Of a stretch of 64,000 bases of DNA, positions 39,725 to 48,373 are shown in pieces. Origin of the DNA: an uncultured Phycisphaerales bacterium. GTDB lineage: Bacteria > Planctomycetota > Phycisphaerae > Sedimentisphaerales > Anaerobacaceae. The stretch covers positions 1-64,000 of the forward strand of contig CAIODZ010000047.1 in NCBI GenBank assembly GCA_903857265.1, given 5' to 3'. A model generated the notes under the pieces. It was given only the letters and a program-made list of their open reading frames with translations, did no database searches and was not told the origin of the DNA. The stretch's first letter is position 1. Each line of letters begins with the position of its first letter. Made by a program: the position numbers and the translations under genes.

Positions 39725-41620
39725 TTGTTTCTTATTATGATTTTCATTGGTTTTACAGCCATTGCAATCGGAGTGTGTACCGCTCTTTGGGGATGGGGGA
39801 TATTATGTCAACGGCTGGTAAAATATCCTGTTCGAAATTGGGCGGTAACCGTAATTTTTGGGTTAGGGGTCCTCATTTTTTGGGGAGGCGTCCTTAATCT
39901 CCTGCGCTTGGCTTATGGGTGGACTTTCGATGGCCTGCTCCTCATAGGTATCGTACTTGCCGTTAAGTATCGCAAATTCAGACCCCAGTTGCCGCGAGAT
40001 GCAAGCGAATGGTTTCATCTGGCCATACTTTGCATGCCTATCGTCTTGATTATGTTTTTCACCGTGAAAACACAGCTCCCCCCCGAAGCTTTTAATTTTC
40101 ATGACGATTTCGAAAAATATTTTGCCCATCCTGTCCGGATGCTTCAGACGGGAACCCTGTTTGGGAGTCCGTTGAACGCCCTTGGGTCCGAAACGCTGGG
40201 TGGCCAGGCGGTCCTTCACGCCATAGCACTAAATCATTTCCCTGTTCAATATATTAATGGCGTAGACGCGGTTTTCGGATTATTGCTGTGCCTTTTATTG
40301 TCCGTTAGCATATTTCCGCTGCGTGCGGAGTTTCTCCCAATGTGTCTGATAGGTCTGCTCATGGTTTTCTTTATTAACCCGCAATACGTGAACGTCTCAT
40401 CGCTCTATATAGCCGGCGCTTTTATGATGACATCAATCCTGCTGTCCTCCGATGTTTGCGGATATGAAAACGATGAGAAAACAAAAAAGCTGCCGTCTCC
40501 GGTCTTAGCGGGGCTAATCTACGCGGCGCTTATTGCATCAAAGTCGAATTTTGTGGTGTTTACATTATTTCATCTGCTTTTTTTTGTCATAGCGCTGAAA
40601 ATATTTGGCGTGGATTTTCGGCGTTTGGCCCGATGGGGCCTGATGGCTGCTGGCACGACTTTACTATTCCTCTTGCCGTGGATTTTTATGTATCTCCCGT
40701 ATTATATTCACGCATCTCCTGCTCAAACACCTCATAGGGCAGATATTGTTATTGCTACTGAGGAATTCCCAAACTTATTATCGACGTCGCATCTTTTTTA
40801 CGGGGCGAGCTTTGCACACTACACTTTCATCTGCATGGCCCCGTTAGTATCTGTTATTGGGGCTGCCTTATGGAAACGCAGGGAACGCTCTGTTGCCCTG
40901 GCTGGTTTAATGGCAGGCGGAGTCGCGGTTGCTTTTGTCTATCTGTTGCTTTTGTCTCTTGGCCCGGCCATCAGCGGTTATGGAACCTCTGTTCGCTATG
41001 CGGTTCCGGTTCTGATAGCAGGCGTGCCAATCATACTTTCGCTTATTTACCTTATGGCTTTTAGGGGCGGGGCTTCCTGGTTCAAATTATCCTTTGTTGC
41101 AATTCCACTGTTACTCGGAATACTAATTATTATCAGTTTTTCATCGTCTTTGATGGATCGTATCCATCAGGGATATAATAGCGGCTCGATACTTGCCTTT
41201 TCATGGTTAGCAACCGATAGTAAATACATTGGATATAGCCAGGAAGTTATCCACGGCAATACGCATTCACGGGTCATTACGGCACAAAAATATGTTCCCG
41301 CGGGACAGGCGGTTGTGGCATGGATAAGCACGTCGTTTCTCCTCGATTATAAGCGCAATACTATTTACGACGCAGAGCGCTCTGGAATTGCAACTCCTTG
41401 GGCGTATGTGCCTGATGCGGACTACTTTTTGTTTGAGTACAGGGGGTTTGCCGTGCGAACTTTAGAGCAATACCTTAATCCCGTTGCGGGCAGACGCGAA
41501 CGGTACATTTCCGAAAAGTGCATTCTGTTTCTGCAATTTTTTCAGGAGTTAAGGAAGAACTCAGATGAGCTTTACGATGATGGAAGGATAGTGGTGCTGA
41601 AAAAACGCAGAGCAATTTAA
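39725..41620 (+). CDS. Polytopic membrane protein, function unknown (possible GT-C-like)
   Basis: 631 aa with many TM helices and a soluble C-terminal region. TTG start, or a nearby ATG. Confidence 0.65.
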   Translation: MFLIMIFIGFTAIAIGVCTALWGWGILCQRLVKYPVRNWAVTVIFGLGVLIFWGGVLNLLRLAYGWTFDGLLLIGIVLAVKYRKFRPQLPRDASEWFHLAILCMPIVLIMFFTVKTQLPPEAFNFHDDFEKYFAHPVRMLQTGTLFGSPLNALGSETLGGQAVLHAIALNHFPVQYINGVDAVFGLLLCLLLSVSIFPLRAEFLPMCLIGLLMVFFINPQYVNVSSLYIAGAFMMTSILLSSDVCGYENDEKTKKLPSPVLAGLIYAALIASKSNFVVFTLFHLLFFVIALKIFGVDFRRLARWGLMAAGTTLLFLLPWIFMYLPYYIHASPAQTPHRADIVIATEEFPNLLSTSHLFYGASFAHYTFICMAPLVSVIGAALWKRRERSVALAGLMAGGVAVAFVYLLLLSLGPAISGYGTSVRYAVPVLIAGVPIILSLIYLMAFRGGASWFKLSFVAIPLLLGILIIISFSSSLMDRIHQGYNSGSILAFSWLATDSKYIGYSQEVIHGNTHSRVITAQKYVPAGQAVVAWISTSFLLDYKRNTIYDAERSGIATPWAYVPDADYFLFEYRGFAVRTLEQYLNPVAGRRERYISEKCILFLQFFQELRKNSDELYDDGRIVVLKKRRAI

Positions 41621-41635
41621 GCGTCATTGGAATAG

Positions 41636-43873
41636 TTACTGGTTGTTCTGTGCCGTCTTGATTACCGCATAATAAGCCGGCTTGGATTTTAGATTGCGGT
41701 CAAAAAGCAAAGGATAATCCGCTCGCCCCTCGATGGGCCAGCGGTTTAGCCACGATTGACCATCCTGAACCCCCCAGAACGTCACCCGGCTGATTTTGTC
41801 GGCATGCTTGTGAAAAACCGCGAACAATTCCCCGTAACGCTTTGCAAGTTTTTCCTGCACCTCGGCGGGCAGCGTATCGGGATATGGGTTAAATTTTTTC
41901 TGTAACGCGGGGTCATTTTTAATATCACCGTCCGTGCTGCTGTCGTAACAAGGCAATACCGAAACGTCTATTTCTGAAATTATCACCTTGACCCCAGATT
42001 GAGAAAGGGCGACGATGCTGCTCTCTATCGCGTCCGGCGACGGGCTGTAAAGCCCCCAGTGTGCCTGCATCCCTATGCCGTCGATGCGGACGCCCTTCGC
42101 TTTAAGTATGCCGACCAGCCGAACGATACTGTCTATATCTTTTTTGGACCACACATTATAGTCGTTGTAATACAACTCAGCGTTGGGGTCGGCTTCGTGA
42201 GCATATTCGAAGGCCTTCTGGATGTAATCCCTGCCGATGATTTTGCACCATTTTGTTTCGAGCATCTGGCCGTCATTTCCAACGGCCTCGTTGACTACGT
42301 CCCAGCCGTTTATCCGGCCTTTGTACCGGCCAACAACCGTCAATATATGCTCCCGCATACGCTTGAGAAGGACTTCTCGGCTGACCGTTTTGCCGGTGTC
42401 ATCCTGAAACACCCAGTCAGGAATCTGGTACGGGGCGATAAGAACGTGACCTACAATGAACATTTTATTTTTCTCGCCCAGTGTCACATAACTGTCTGCC
42501 ATATCAAAATTATATTTCCCCGGCTCAGGATGAACGTATGACCATTTCAAAAAATGTTCCGGTGTAATCGAGTTGAATTGCGACGGCACCACCGAAAGGT
42601 CATTCGCATCCTTACCGGAAAGCTGATAGCAGTTCAGTGCCGCACCGACGCGAAAATCATTCTTGAAAATGTCCTTGAGCGAATACTGATTGCTGTCCGC
42701 AATTAAATACGTCGATTTGGACGTTGCTTTACATGTTACGGTGCTGCGCATCGGTTCTTCGGCTATACTTCGGGTCATCGGCAGCGTCAGCAGCCCGATT
42801 AAAATAACAACAAGCGCCCCATGAAGATTCAGCTTTGCGTTTTTAGGCGCGGGTCCGTTCAGCATCTTTTTAATGCGTCCAGCAAGCGCGCTCCTCGATT
42901 CGACAACACCTATCGAACGCATACTAAGTACCGGCTGCCCGAAAGCAAATCTCGCAATATTCAAAAGCGTCTCCGGGTAATGAGGCGACTTTTCCCCAAG
43001 AGCTACCTGCACCGCCTCGTCAACCGCCTGCTCACGAACACGCCTTATCATCCAGTTGGCAAGCCATATAAAAGGGTTGTAGAAATAAACAATTTGCAGC
43101 AGCGTCTGAACAAGGTTTACCCATAAATCACTGCGTCTTATATGTGCCAGCTCGTGCATTAACACAATTTTAAACTGCCCGGCATCGAGATTTGCGGTAA
43201 GCCACCGGGGCAAAAGTATAACCGGTCTGAAAAGCCCGCATACCGCCGGACTTGTCGCGTTTGGCGATTCCTTCAGCCCCACACACCCGCCGATGCTCAT
43301 TGTTTTGCGACAGTCCTCAAGCGTATCCCTTATTTCACCGCCGGCTTCCTTTGACTGCCGCACTAAACCCCGGACAAACATCACCCGCTGCATCAGCAAT
43401 AAAAGCATCGCGCCAACAACAATCAACCACAGCAGCAATACTCCCCCTTGCCAGGTTAGTATTTCCGAAGATTCATTTGATTGGATAAGGGATGAAACAG
43501 GCCGCTTCAGCAGAGCAAGCTGCTCTGCGGAAAGTGTATTTAACTGTGATTCGGCTGTAGCGTCAGAAGAAAGCCGGATGCCCGAAATGTTGCCCGCCTG
43601 CGGCTTTCCATGGGAGGCGAGTTTAACTAAGCCCGCCGGCACTATCATAAATTGTCCGATACTCACAGGGCTTGACAACGACGTCGGCAAAACCAGCTTC
43701 ACTATCACCAGCATCCACAGCCCATAGCGGAATACCGCGCCAACTTTTCTTCGCAGTATATAATCCGCCGCCAGCAATATTACCACCAGCATGCCCGACT
43801 GCCACAGCATTGGCCACGCAAACTCCACAAATCCTTTTCCCGCTGAATTTATTAGCTCAAGCACGTTGCTCAT
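41636..43873 (-). CDS. BlaR1-like M56 membrane metallopeptidase fused to a C-terminal GH10 endo-xylanase-like domain
   Basis: M56: HELAHIRRSDLWVNLVQTLLQIVYFYNPFIWLANWMIRRVREQAVDEAV. GH10: FNSITPEHFLKWSYVHPEPGKYNFDMAD, WDVVNEAV (acid/base Glu), YYNDYN, RIDGIGMQAHWG, VIISEIDV (nucleophile Glu), VTFWGVQDGQSWL. One continuous ORF. Confidence 0.93.
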   Translation of the reverse strand: MSNVLELINSAGKGFVEFAWPMLWQSGMLVVILLAADYILRRKVGAVFRYGLWMLVIVKLVLPTSLSSPVSIGQFMIVPAGLVKLASHGKPQAGNISGIRLSSDATAESQLNTLSAEQLALLKRPVSSLIQSNESSEILTWQGGVLLLWLIVVGAMLLLLMQRVMFVRGLVRQSKEAGGEIRDTLEDCRKTMSIGGCVGLKESPNATSPAVCGLFRPVILLPRWLTANLDAGQFKIVLMHELAHIRRSDLWVNLVQTLLQIVYFYNPFIWLANWMIRRVREQAVDEAVQVALGEKSPHYPETLLNIARFAFGQPVLSMRSIGVVESRSALAGRIKKMLNGPAPKNAKLNLHGALVVILIGLLTLPMTRSIAEEPMRSTVTCKATSKSTYLIADSNQYSLKDIFKNDFRVGAALNCYQLSGKDANDLSVVPSQFNSITPEHFLKWSYVHPEPGKYNFDMADSYVTLGEKNKMFIVGHVLIAPYQIPDWVFQDDTGKTVSREVLLKRMREHILTVVGRYKGRINGWDVVNEAVGNDGQMLETKWCKIIGRDYIQKAFEYAHEADPNAELYYNDYNVWSKKDIDSIVRLVGILKAKGVRIDGIGMQAHWGLYSPSPDAIESSIVALSQSGVKVIISEIDVSVLPCYDSSTDGDIKNDPALQKKFNPYPDTLPAEVQEKLAKRYGELFAVFHKHADKISRVTFWGVQDGQSWLNRWPIEGRADYPLLFDRNLKSKPAYYAVIKTAQNNQ

Positions 43874-43912
43874 AAGTGCTTTGTCCCATCAAACGGTCTT
43901 CTCTCTCGTGGC

Positions 43913-44302
43913 TTACTTTTTTGCTTTTTCCTTCTTGCTTTTTATCATTGCTTCGAGCTGGTTCAGCTCTTCTTCCGTCAAACTTTTACTGTCTAACAGA
44001 AATTGCATCATCGGCGTCATCGCTCCGCCGAATGCCCTTTTGACTGCACGCATAATCTCGCCCCTCTGCGCCTCTTTTTTCGTGATAACAGAGTTGTACA
44101 GGATGAGATTGCGGATTCTTTGTGTCCGCAGCAGTCCCTTGGCGACCATCCGGTCCATCATTGTCTTTACCGTGCTGTAACTCCAGCCGGTTTTCTTTTC
44201 AAGCTCTTCCTGGATTGTCGGCGCGGCACACGGCTCGTTGTCCCACACGGCCTGTATAATCGCCCATTCTCCGGCTGTTAGCTCCGATTGACTTTTTACC
44301 AT
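43913..44302 (-). CDS. blaI: BlaI/MecI/CopY-family transcriptional repressor
   Basis: ELTAGEWAIIQAVWDNEPCAAPTIQEELEKKTGWSYSTVKTMMDRMVAKGLL. Start placed at ATG 44302, preceded by AAGGGG. Confidence 0.92.
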   Translation of the reverse strand: MVKSQSELTAGEWAIIQAVWDNEPCAAPTIQEELEKKTGWSYSTVKTMMDRMVAKGLLRTQRIRNLILYNSVITKKEAQRGEIMRAVKRAFGGAMTPMMQFLLDSKSLTEEELNQLEAMIKSKKEKAKK

Positions 44303-44339
44303 AGTTTGCCCCTTAATTATTTTTATCTGCACAATAGTA

Positions 44340-44355
44340 CTCTACAAGTGTAGAG
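44340..44355. promoter_or_regulatory. Putative BlaI-type operator upstream of blaI-blaR1/GH10
   Basis: CTCTACA-AG-TGTAGAG: perfect 7-bp inverted repeat with 2-nt spacer, containing the TACA-NN-TGTA core known from BlaI/MecI operators. About 38 nt upstream of the blaI start. Confidence 0.8.
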
Positions 44356-44423
44356 AAAGTCAAGAATAAAAACATATTTTTTTTCAGGTAGGGGGGAATC
44401 CCATGCCGCAAACCGCTGAAAAT

Positions 44424-45059
44424 CTACTTTAACTCGACAGACCAATAAGCGTTGTCCAAGAACTGTTTCCAACTGCTGTAACGCTGATGGCCTAAGTGAA
44501 TGTGAATAAGCGGGCTGTGTTTGGGCCTGACTGGTTTTTGTATCAGGGCCATTCCCGCCTGCTGGGGCGTTCTGCCGCCTTTTTTGACGTTGCAGCCGGT
44601 GCAGGCGCAGACGATATTAGTCCAGGTGGCCTTGCCGCCGGCACTTCGCGGAAGGACGTGGTCAAGTGAAAGTTCGCTGATGGGTTGTTTTTTGCCGCAA
44701 TACTGACAGCGGTTTTTGTCGCGGGCGAAGATGTTCCTGCGGTTGAATTTTACCTCGCTTCTGGGCAGGCGGTCATAAAACAAGAGGCGAATTATCCTCG
44801 GCACAGCTACATATATATTGACCGTTGATACCCAGTCATAATTATCCGGCTCGAAATTGCGTTTTAGCTCGCTGACATCGCACCAGCTCTGAAAGTCGTA
44901 ATTGGCGTATGAACCCTCTTCGTATGAAACAACCTCCGCCAGCCGACGACAAAGCAGGGAAAACGCGCGTCTGGCGCCGATTATGCGGATGGCCATATAG
45001 TTCTTGTTCAGGACAAGAACATTACAATCGAGACCTGATTCAAGCCCTGCGGATAACAT
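44424..45059 (-). CDS. HNH endonuclease family protein
   Basis: CQYCGKKQPISELSLDHVLPRSAGGKATWTNIVCACTGCNVKKGGRTPQQAGM. Confidence 0.9.
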   Translation of the reverse strand: MLSAGLESGLDCNVLVLNKNYMAIRIIGARRAFSLLCRRLAEVVSYEEGSYANYDFQSWCDVSELKRNFEPDNYDWVSTVNIYVAVPRIIRLLFYDRLPRSEVKFNRRNIFARDKNRCQYCGKKQPISELSLDHVLPRSAGGKATWTNIVCACTGCNVKKGGRTPQQAGMALIQKPVRPKHSPLIHIHLGHQRYSSWKQFLDNAYWSVELK

Positions 45060-45205
45060 AGCCGGAAATTGCCTTCTTTCTTTGCCTTTCCATTCACCGC
45101 CTTACTATTGAAATAGCAGATATTATGGGAGGTTGCAAGAAAAAACTAACGGTATTACAGATGGTTTACCTGCCCGGGGTTGTTTCTGGAGTGGCGCTTT
45201 TTTGT

Positions 45206-45233
45206 CATTCCCGCGGAAGCGGGAATCCAGTTT
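45206..45233. repeat. Short palindromic dispersed-repeat-like element
   Basis: CATTCCCGCGGAAGCGGGAATCCAG: inverted repeat ATTCCCGC/GCGGGAAT, immediately 3' of the cold-shock gene stop. Confidence 0.7.
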
Positions 45234-45234
45234 C

Positions 45235-45489
45235 TTATTCGGCTTTCGATTTTCCTTGCGTCTCGTCTTTTTTTGCCGGCATCTTGGCCGAAAGAGGAAC
45301 TACGTTCTCTGCCCTCGGTCCCTTTTCTCCCTGCACGATATCGAAGGTAACCGGGTCGCCTTCTTCGAGTGTCTTGTATCCCTCGCTGCTTATGCTTGAG
45401 TAGTGCACGAAAACGTCTTTACCGTCCGCCGCCGCGATAAAGCCGTAACCCTTCCTTGAGTTAAACCATTTCACCGTTCCCTCTGACAT
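45235..45489 (-). CDS. Cold-shock domain protein
   Basis: [33 protein letters not shown]. Start moved from 45564 to ATG 45489. Confidence 0.95.
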   Translation of the reverse strand: MSEGTVKWFNSRKGYGFIAAADGKDVFVHYSSISSEGYKTLEEGDPVTFDIVQGEKGPRAENVVPLSAKMPAKKDETQGKSKAE

Positions 45490-45592
45490 ATACCGCCCCA
45501 CTTCAACAACTATAACGCAGATATGCTTTTCAATATTTATTATTCGCCGCTCGGTTTCTGCCAATTGAGTATCGAACGGCGAGTATCGATAT

Positions 45593-45904
45593 TTATTTTG
45601 TCCCCGCCGACTCGCGGATACCAGAACTCATACGGTCCTTCATCAATCGGCCCATTTTGAACTTCACCGTCCTTTTGGCCGGCACATCCACTCGCTGAAG
45701 CGTCTTCGGGTTCTGCGCGACGCGAGACGCACGGGTCCTCGTTTCAAATACCCCGAAATCGCGAAACTCCAGGCGGTTGCCCTTCATCAACTCAGCGGTC
45801 ATCGTGTCGAGGAATGTTTGAATGATTCGCTTGACTGTTACGCGCTTCGCCTGTGTGTCTTTTGCAATACGATCGATAAGTTCTTTTTTTGTAACTGTTG
45901 TCAT
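45593..45904 (-). CDS. HU/IHF-family DNA-binding protein
   Basis: [61 protein letters not shown]. Confidence 0.94.
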   Translation of the reverse strand: MTTVTKKELIDRIAKDTQAKRVTVKRIIQTFLDTMTAELMKGNRLEFRDFGVFETRTRASRVAQNPKTLQRVDVPAKRTVKFKMGRLMKDRMSSGIRESAGTK

Positions 45905-46135
45905 ATGTTACCTCGCTTCAACGAACAACATGCGGCAAATTAAATCCCTTGTCACAGGAAAACCACCGCCTGACCCTAACCCGCTTTCTGACCATTCGGG
46001 TCCCATTGTTTACCTCTGCAAATCCTCTTTAAACGTTGTCGCGGCAAATAAGCCGAGTAACTGCAAGTAACTATACTATAACGACTTCGACGCGACAAGA
46101 AATTTTTATCGAAAAAATTTTCGCCTGTTCGAAAT

Positions 46136-46321
46136 CTGGCTCATCCCCGGTTTTGAATCGGGCACAAACTTGTTGGCCTGTGGCACTCGAATAATCGCCG
46201 GAATGAGTGCAGTTTTTTCGCCATTGGCAGAACAATGCTAAATACCGCCTTGCCCAGCTTACATTACTTGTTTAGGGGCTTAAGAAATGAGATACTACTC
46301 CCAAACTGGGGATGAGTCAGG
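46136..46321. repeat. 186-bp intergenic segment bounded by imperfect inverted repeats
   Basis: Left CTGGCTCATCCCCGGTTTT (46136-46154). Reverse complement of the right arm (46301-46321) is CCTGACTCATCCCCAGTTTGG. Confidence 0.5.
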
Positions 46322-46421
46322 TTATGCGCGGGTTGACCGGCAGGGCATATCTGCTATAATACCGGCGGCCTTGGCAGAATAGGCCGCGAACAGGAAACGA
46401 TTTTCCGAAAAGGCGGTTCTT

Positions 46422-47495
46422 ATGACGACCAAAACCTTAGGCGAACTGGCCCAGTATGTCGGCGGACGCGTCCTCGGCGACGCGAACATCAAGATTCGTT
46501 CCGCCGCGACATTAGGCAGGGCCGGCGAAGGCGATATAAGTTTTCTCAGCAATGACAAATACGAAAAGCAGCTGCTCACGACAAAAGCCAGCGCTGTGAT
46601 TGTCGGCAAGGAAACTGTCGCCGCGGGCGCGGTGCCGCTTTTGGTGGCCGAAGACCCGTATTACGCTTTTATGCAGATTATGGTGCTGCTGCACGGTCAT
46701 CGCAAGCACAAGAAAATCGGCATCAGCCCCCGCGCGATTATTTCCGACAGCGCTAAAGTCGGCGCCGGCTGCCAAATCCACGATTTTGTTACAATCTCCG
46801 ACGGCGCAAAAATAGGCGACGGCTGCGTAATTTATCCCTGCACGTTCATAGGCGAAAATGTTCAGGTAGGTAACGACTGCATCCTGTATCCAAACGTCGT
46901 AATTTACGAGGGGTGTAAAATAGGCAGCCGGGTGATTATCAATTCAAACGCGACAATCGGCGAAGACGGTTTTGGTTTCGCCACGCATAACGGGGCTCAT
47001 CACAAAATACCGCAAATTGGCAGCGTTGTTATAGAGGATGACGTGGAAATAGGCGCCTGCTGCGGGATTGAGCGTGGAACGCTCAACGACACAATCATCG
47101 GGCAGGGAAGTAAACTTGGCGATTTGATTGCTATTGGTCACGGGACAAAGGTCGGGCCTCACTGCCTGCTTGTGGCACAGGTAGGTATCGCCGGCTCAAC
47201 GACACTGGGGCATCACTGTATTCTCGGCGGACAAGCGGGACTCGTCGGACATATTACTATCGGAAACTGTGTCGCAATAGGGGCACAAGCGGGCGTAATC
47301 AATAACGTTTCTGACGGCAAAGTTATATTGGGAGCACCGGCGATAGACGCAAGCCAGGGCAAACGCGCTTACGGTATGATTCAGTATCTTCCTGAGATGA
47401 AACAAAGCATCCGTGAACTTCAGGCGCAGATGAAGCAGCTTTTATCCGGCGGAGAAAATGAACCGTCCCCGGAGGATTCGAAGAATTCCGGTTAA
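46422..47495 (+). CDS. lpxD: UDP-3-O-acylglucosamine N-acyltransferase
   Basis: Hexapeptide-repeat protein with LpxD N-terminal domain. GFGFATHNGAHHKIPQIGSVVIEDDVEIGACCGIERGTLNDTIIGQGSKLGDLIAIGHGTKVG. Confidence 0.93.
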   Translation: MTTKTLGELAQYVGGRVLGDANIKIRSAATLGRAGEGDISFLSNDKYEKQLLTTKASAVIVGKETVAAGAVPLLVAEDPYYAFMQIMVLLHGHRKHKKIGISPRAIISDSAKVGAGCQIHDFVTISDGAKIGDGCVIYPCTFIGENVQVGNDCILYPNVVIYEGCKIGSRVIINSNATIGEDGFGFATHNGAHHKIPQIGSVVIEDDVEIGACCGIERGTLNDTIIGQGSKLGDLIAIGHGTKVGPHCLLVAQVGIAGSTTLGHHCILGGQAGLVGHITIGNCVAIGAQAGVINNVSDGKVILGAPAIDASQGKRAYGMIQYLPEMKQSIRELQAQMKQLLSGGENEPSPEDSKNSG

Positions 47496-47524
47496 CTGTG
47501 GTTTTTTCTCGTTCTGAGAATGAT

Positions 47525-48361
47525 ATGGATAGCGTCAAAGTCGTCGGATTGATTGCGGGTGAAGGCCGACTCCCCTTTATGATAGCGGCCGGGGTAAGGC
47601 AGGCAGGGGGGAAAGTTATTTGCGTCGGCCTTGAAGGAAGCACGGAACAGGCGCTGGCGGATGAGGTGGATGTTTTTTATACGGTGCCGCTGGCCCGGCC
47701 GGGCAACTGGATTCGCAAATTAAAAAGACACGGCGTAACAGGCACGGTTATGGTGGGGCGTGTTGCGAAGGGACGGATTTTCACGCCTTGGCGAATCCTG
47801 AGATACCTGCCCGACTGGCGCGCGGTGCGAATATGGTACTGGCGGCTTCGCAGGAAAAACAAGCAAAACGAAACGCTGCTGTCGGCCCTGGCGGATGAGC
47901 TGGCAAGCGGAGGAATTATCCTGGAAGATTCGACGAAATACTGCAAAGAGCACCTGGCGACAAACGGCCCGATGACCGGACGAGGGCCGAGCGCATCGCT
48001 TGCTGACGACATCGAATTTGGCTGGCCCATCGTAAAAAAAATAGCGGAGATGGACATAGGCCAGGCGATTGCCGTCAAGGAACGGGAAGTTATAGCGGTC
48101 GAGGGGATTGAAGGCACGGCGGATATGATTGAACGCGCGGGTCGGCTTTGCCGGGCGGGCGGCTGGACACTTCTCAAGGCACCCAAAGCAAAAAAGGATA
48201 TGCGGTTCGATGTCCCCTGTGTTGGGCCTGATACAATAAGCTCGCTGGCGAAAAACGGCGCAAAATGCCTTGTGGTCGAAGCAGGCAAAACGATAATCAT
48301 CGACAAGCCCCAGACGCTTGCCCTGGCGGATAAAATGGGAATTTGTGTTATCGGCAAGTAG
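47525..48361 (+). CDS. lpxI: LpxI-type UDP-2,3-diacylglucosamine pyrophosphatase (DUF1009)
   Basis: VGLIAGEGRLPFMIAAGVRQAGGKVICVGLEG, MRFDVPCVGPDTI. Adjacent to lpxD. Start moved to ATG 47525. Confidence 0.88.
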   Translation: MDSVKVVGLIAGEGRLPFMIAAGVRQAGGKVICVGLEGSTEQALADEVDVFYTVPLARPGNWIRKLKRHGVTGTVMVGRVAKGRIFTPWRILRYLPDWRAVRIWYWRLRRKNKQNETLLSALADELASGGIILEDSTKYCKEHLATNGPMTGRGPSASLADDIEFGWPIVKKIAEMDIGQAIAVKEREVIAVEGIEGTADMIERAGRLCRAGGWTLLKAPKAKKDMRFDVPCVGPDTISSLAKNGAKCLVVEAGKTIIIDKPQTLALADKMGICVIGK

Positions 48362-48373
48362 ATTATCAGGCCG

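Noticed and set aside
42821-43727. Plus-strand ORFs antisense to the BlaR1/GH10 gene
   Set aside because: No domain signal; the minus-strand frame explains the region.
41636-44302. Beta-lactam resistance regulation by the BlaI/BlaR1 pair
   Set aside because: No beta-lactamase or PBP gene adjacent, and the outer domain is GH10-like rather than a penicillin-binding fold.
44424-45059. HNH endonuclease as part of a defence or homing element
   Set aside because: No intron, intein or defence partner nearby. It resembles a widespread stand-alone HNH family next to housekeeping genes.
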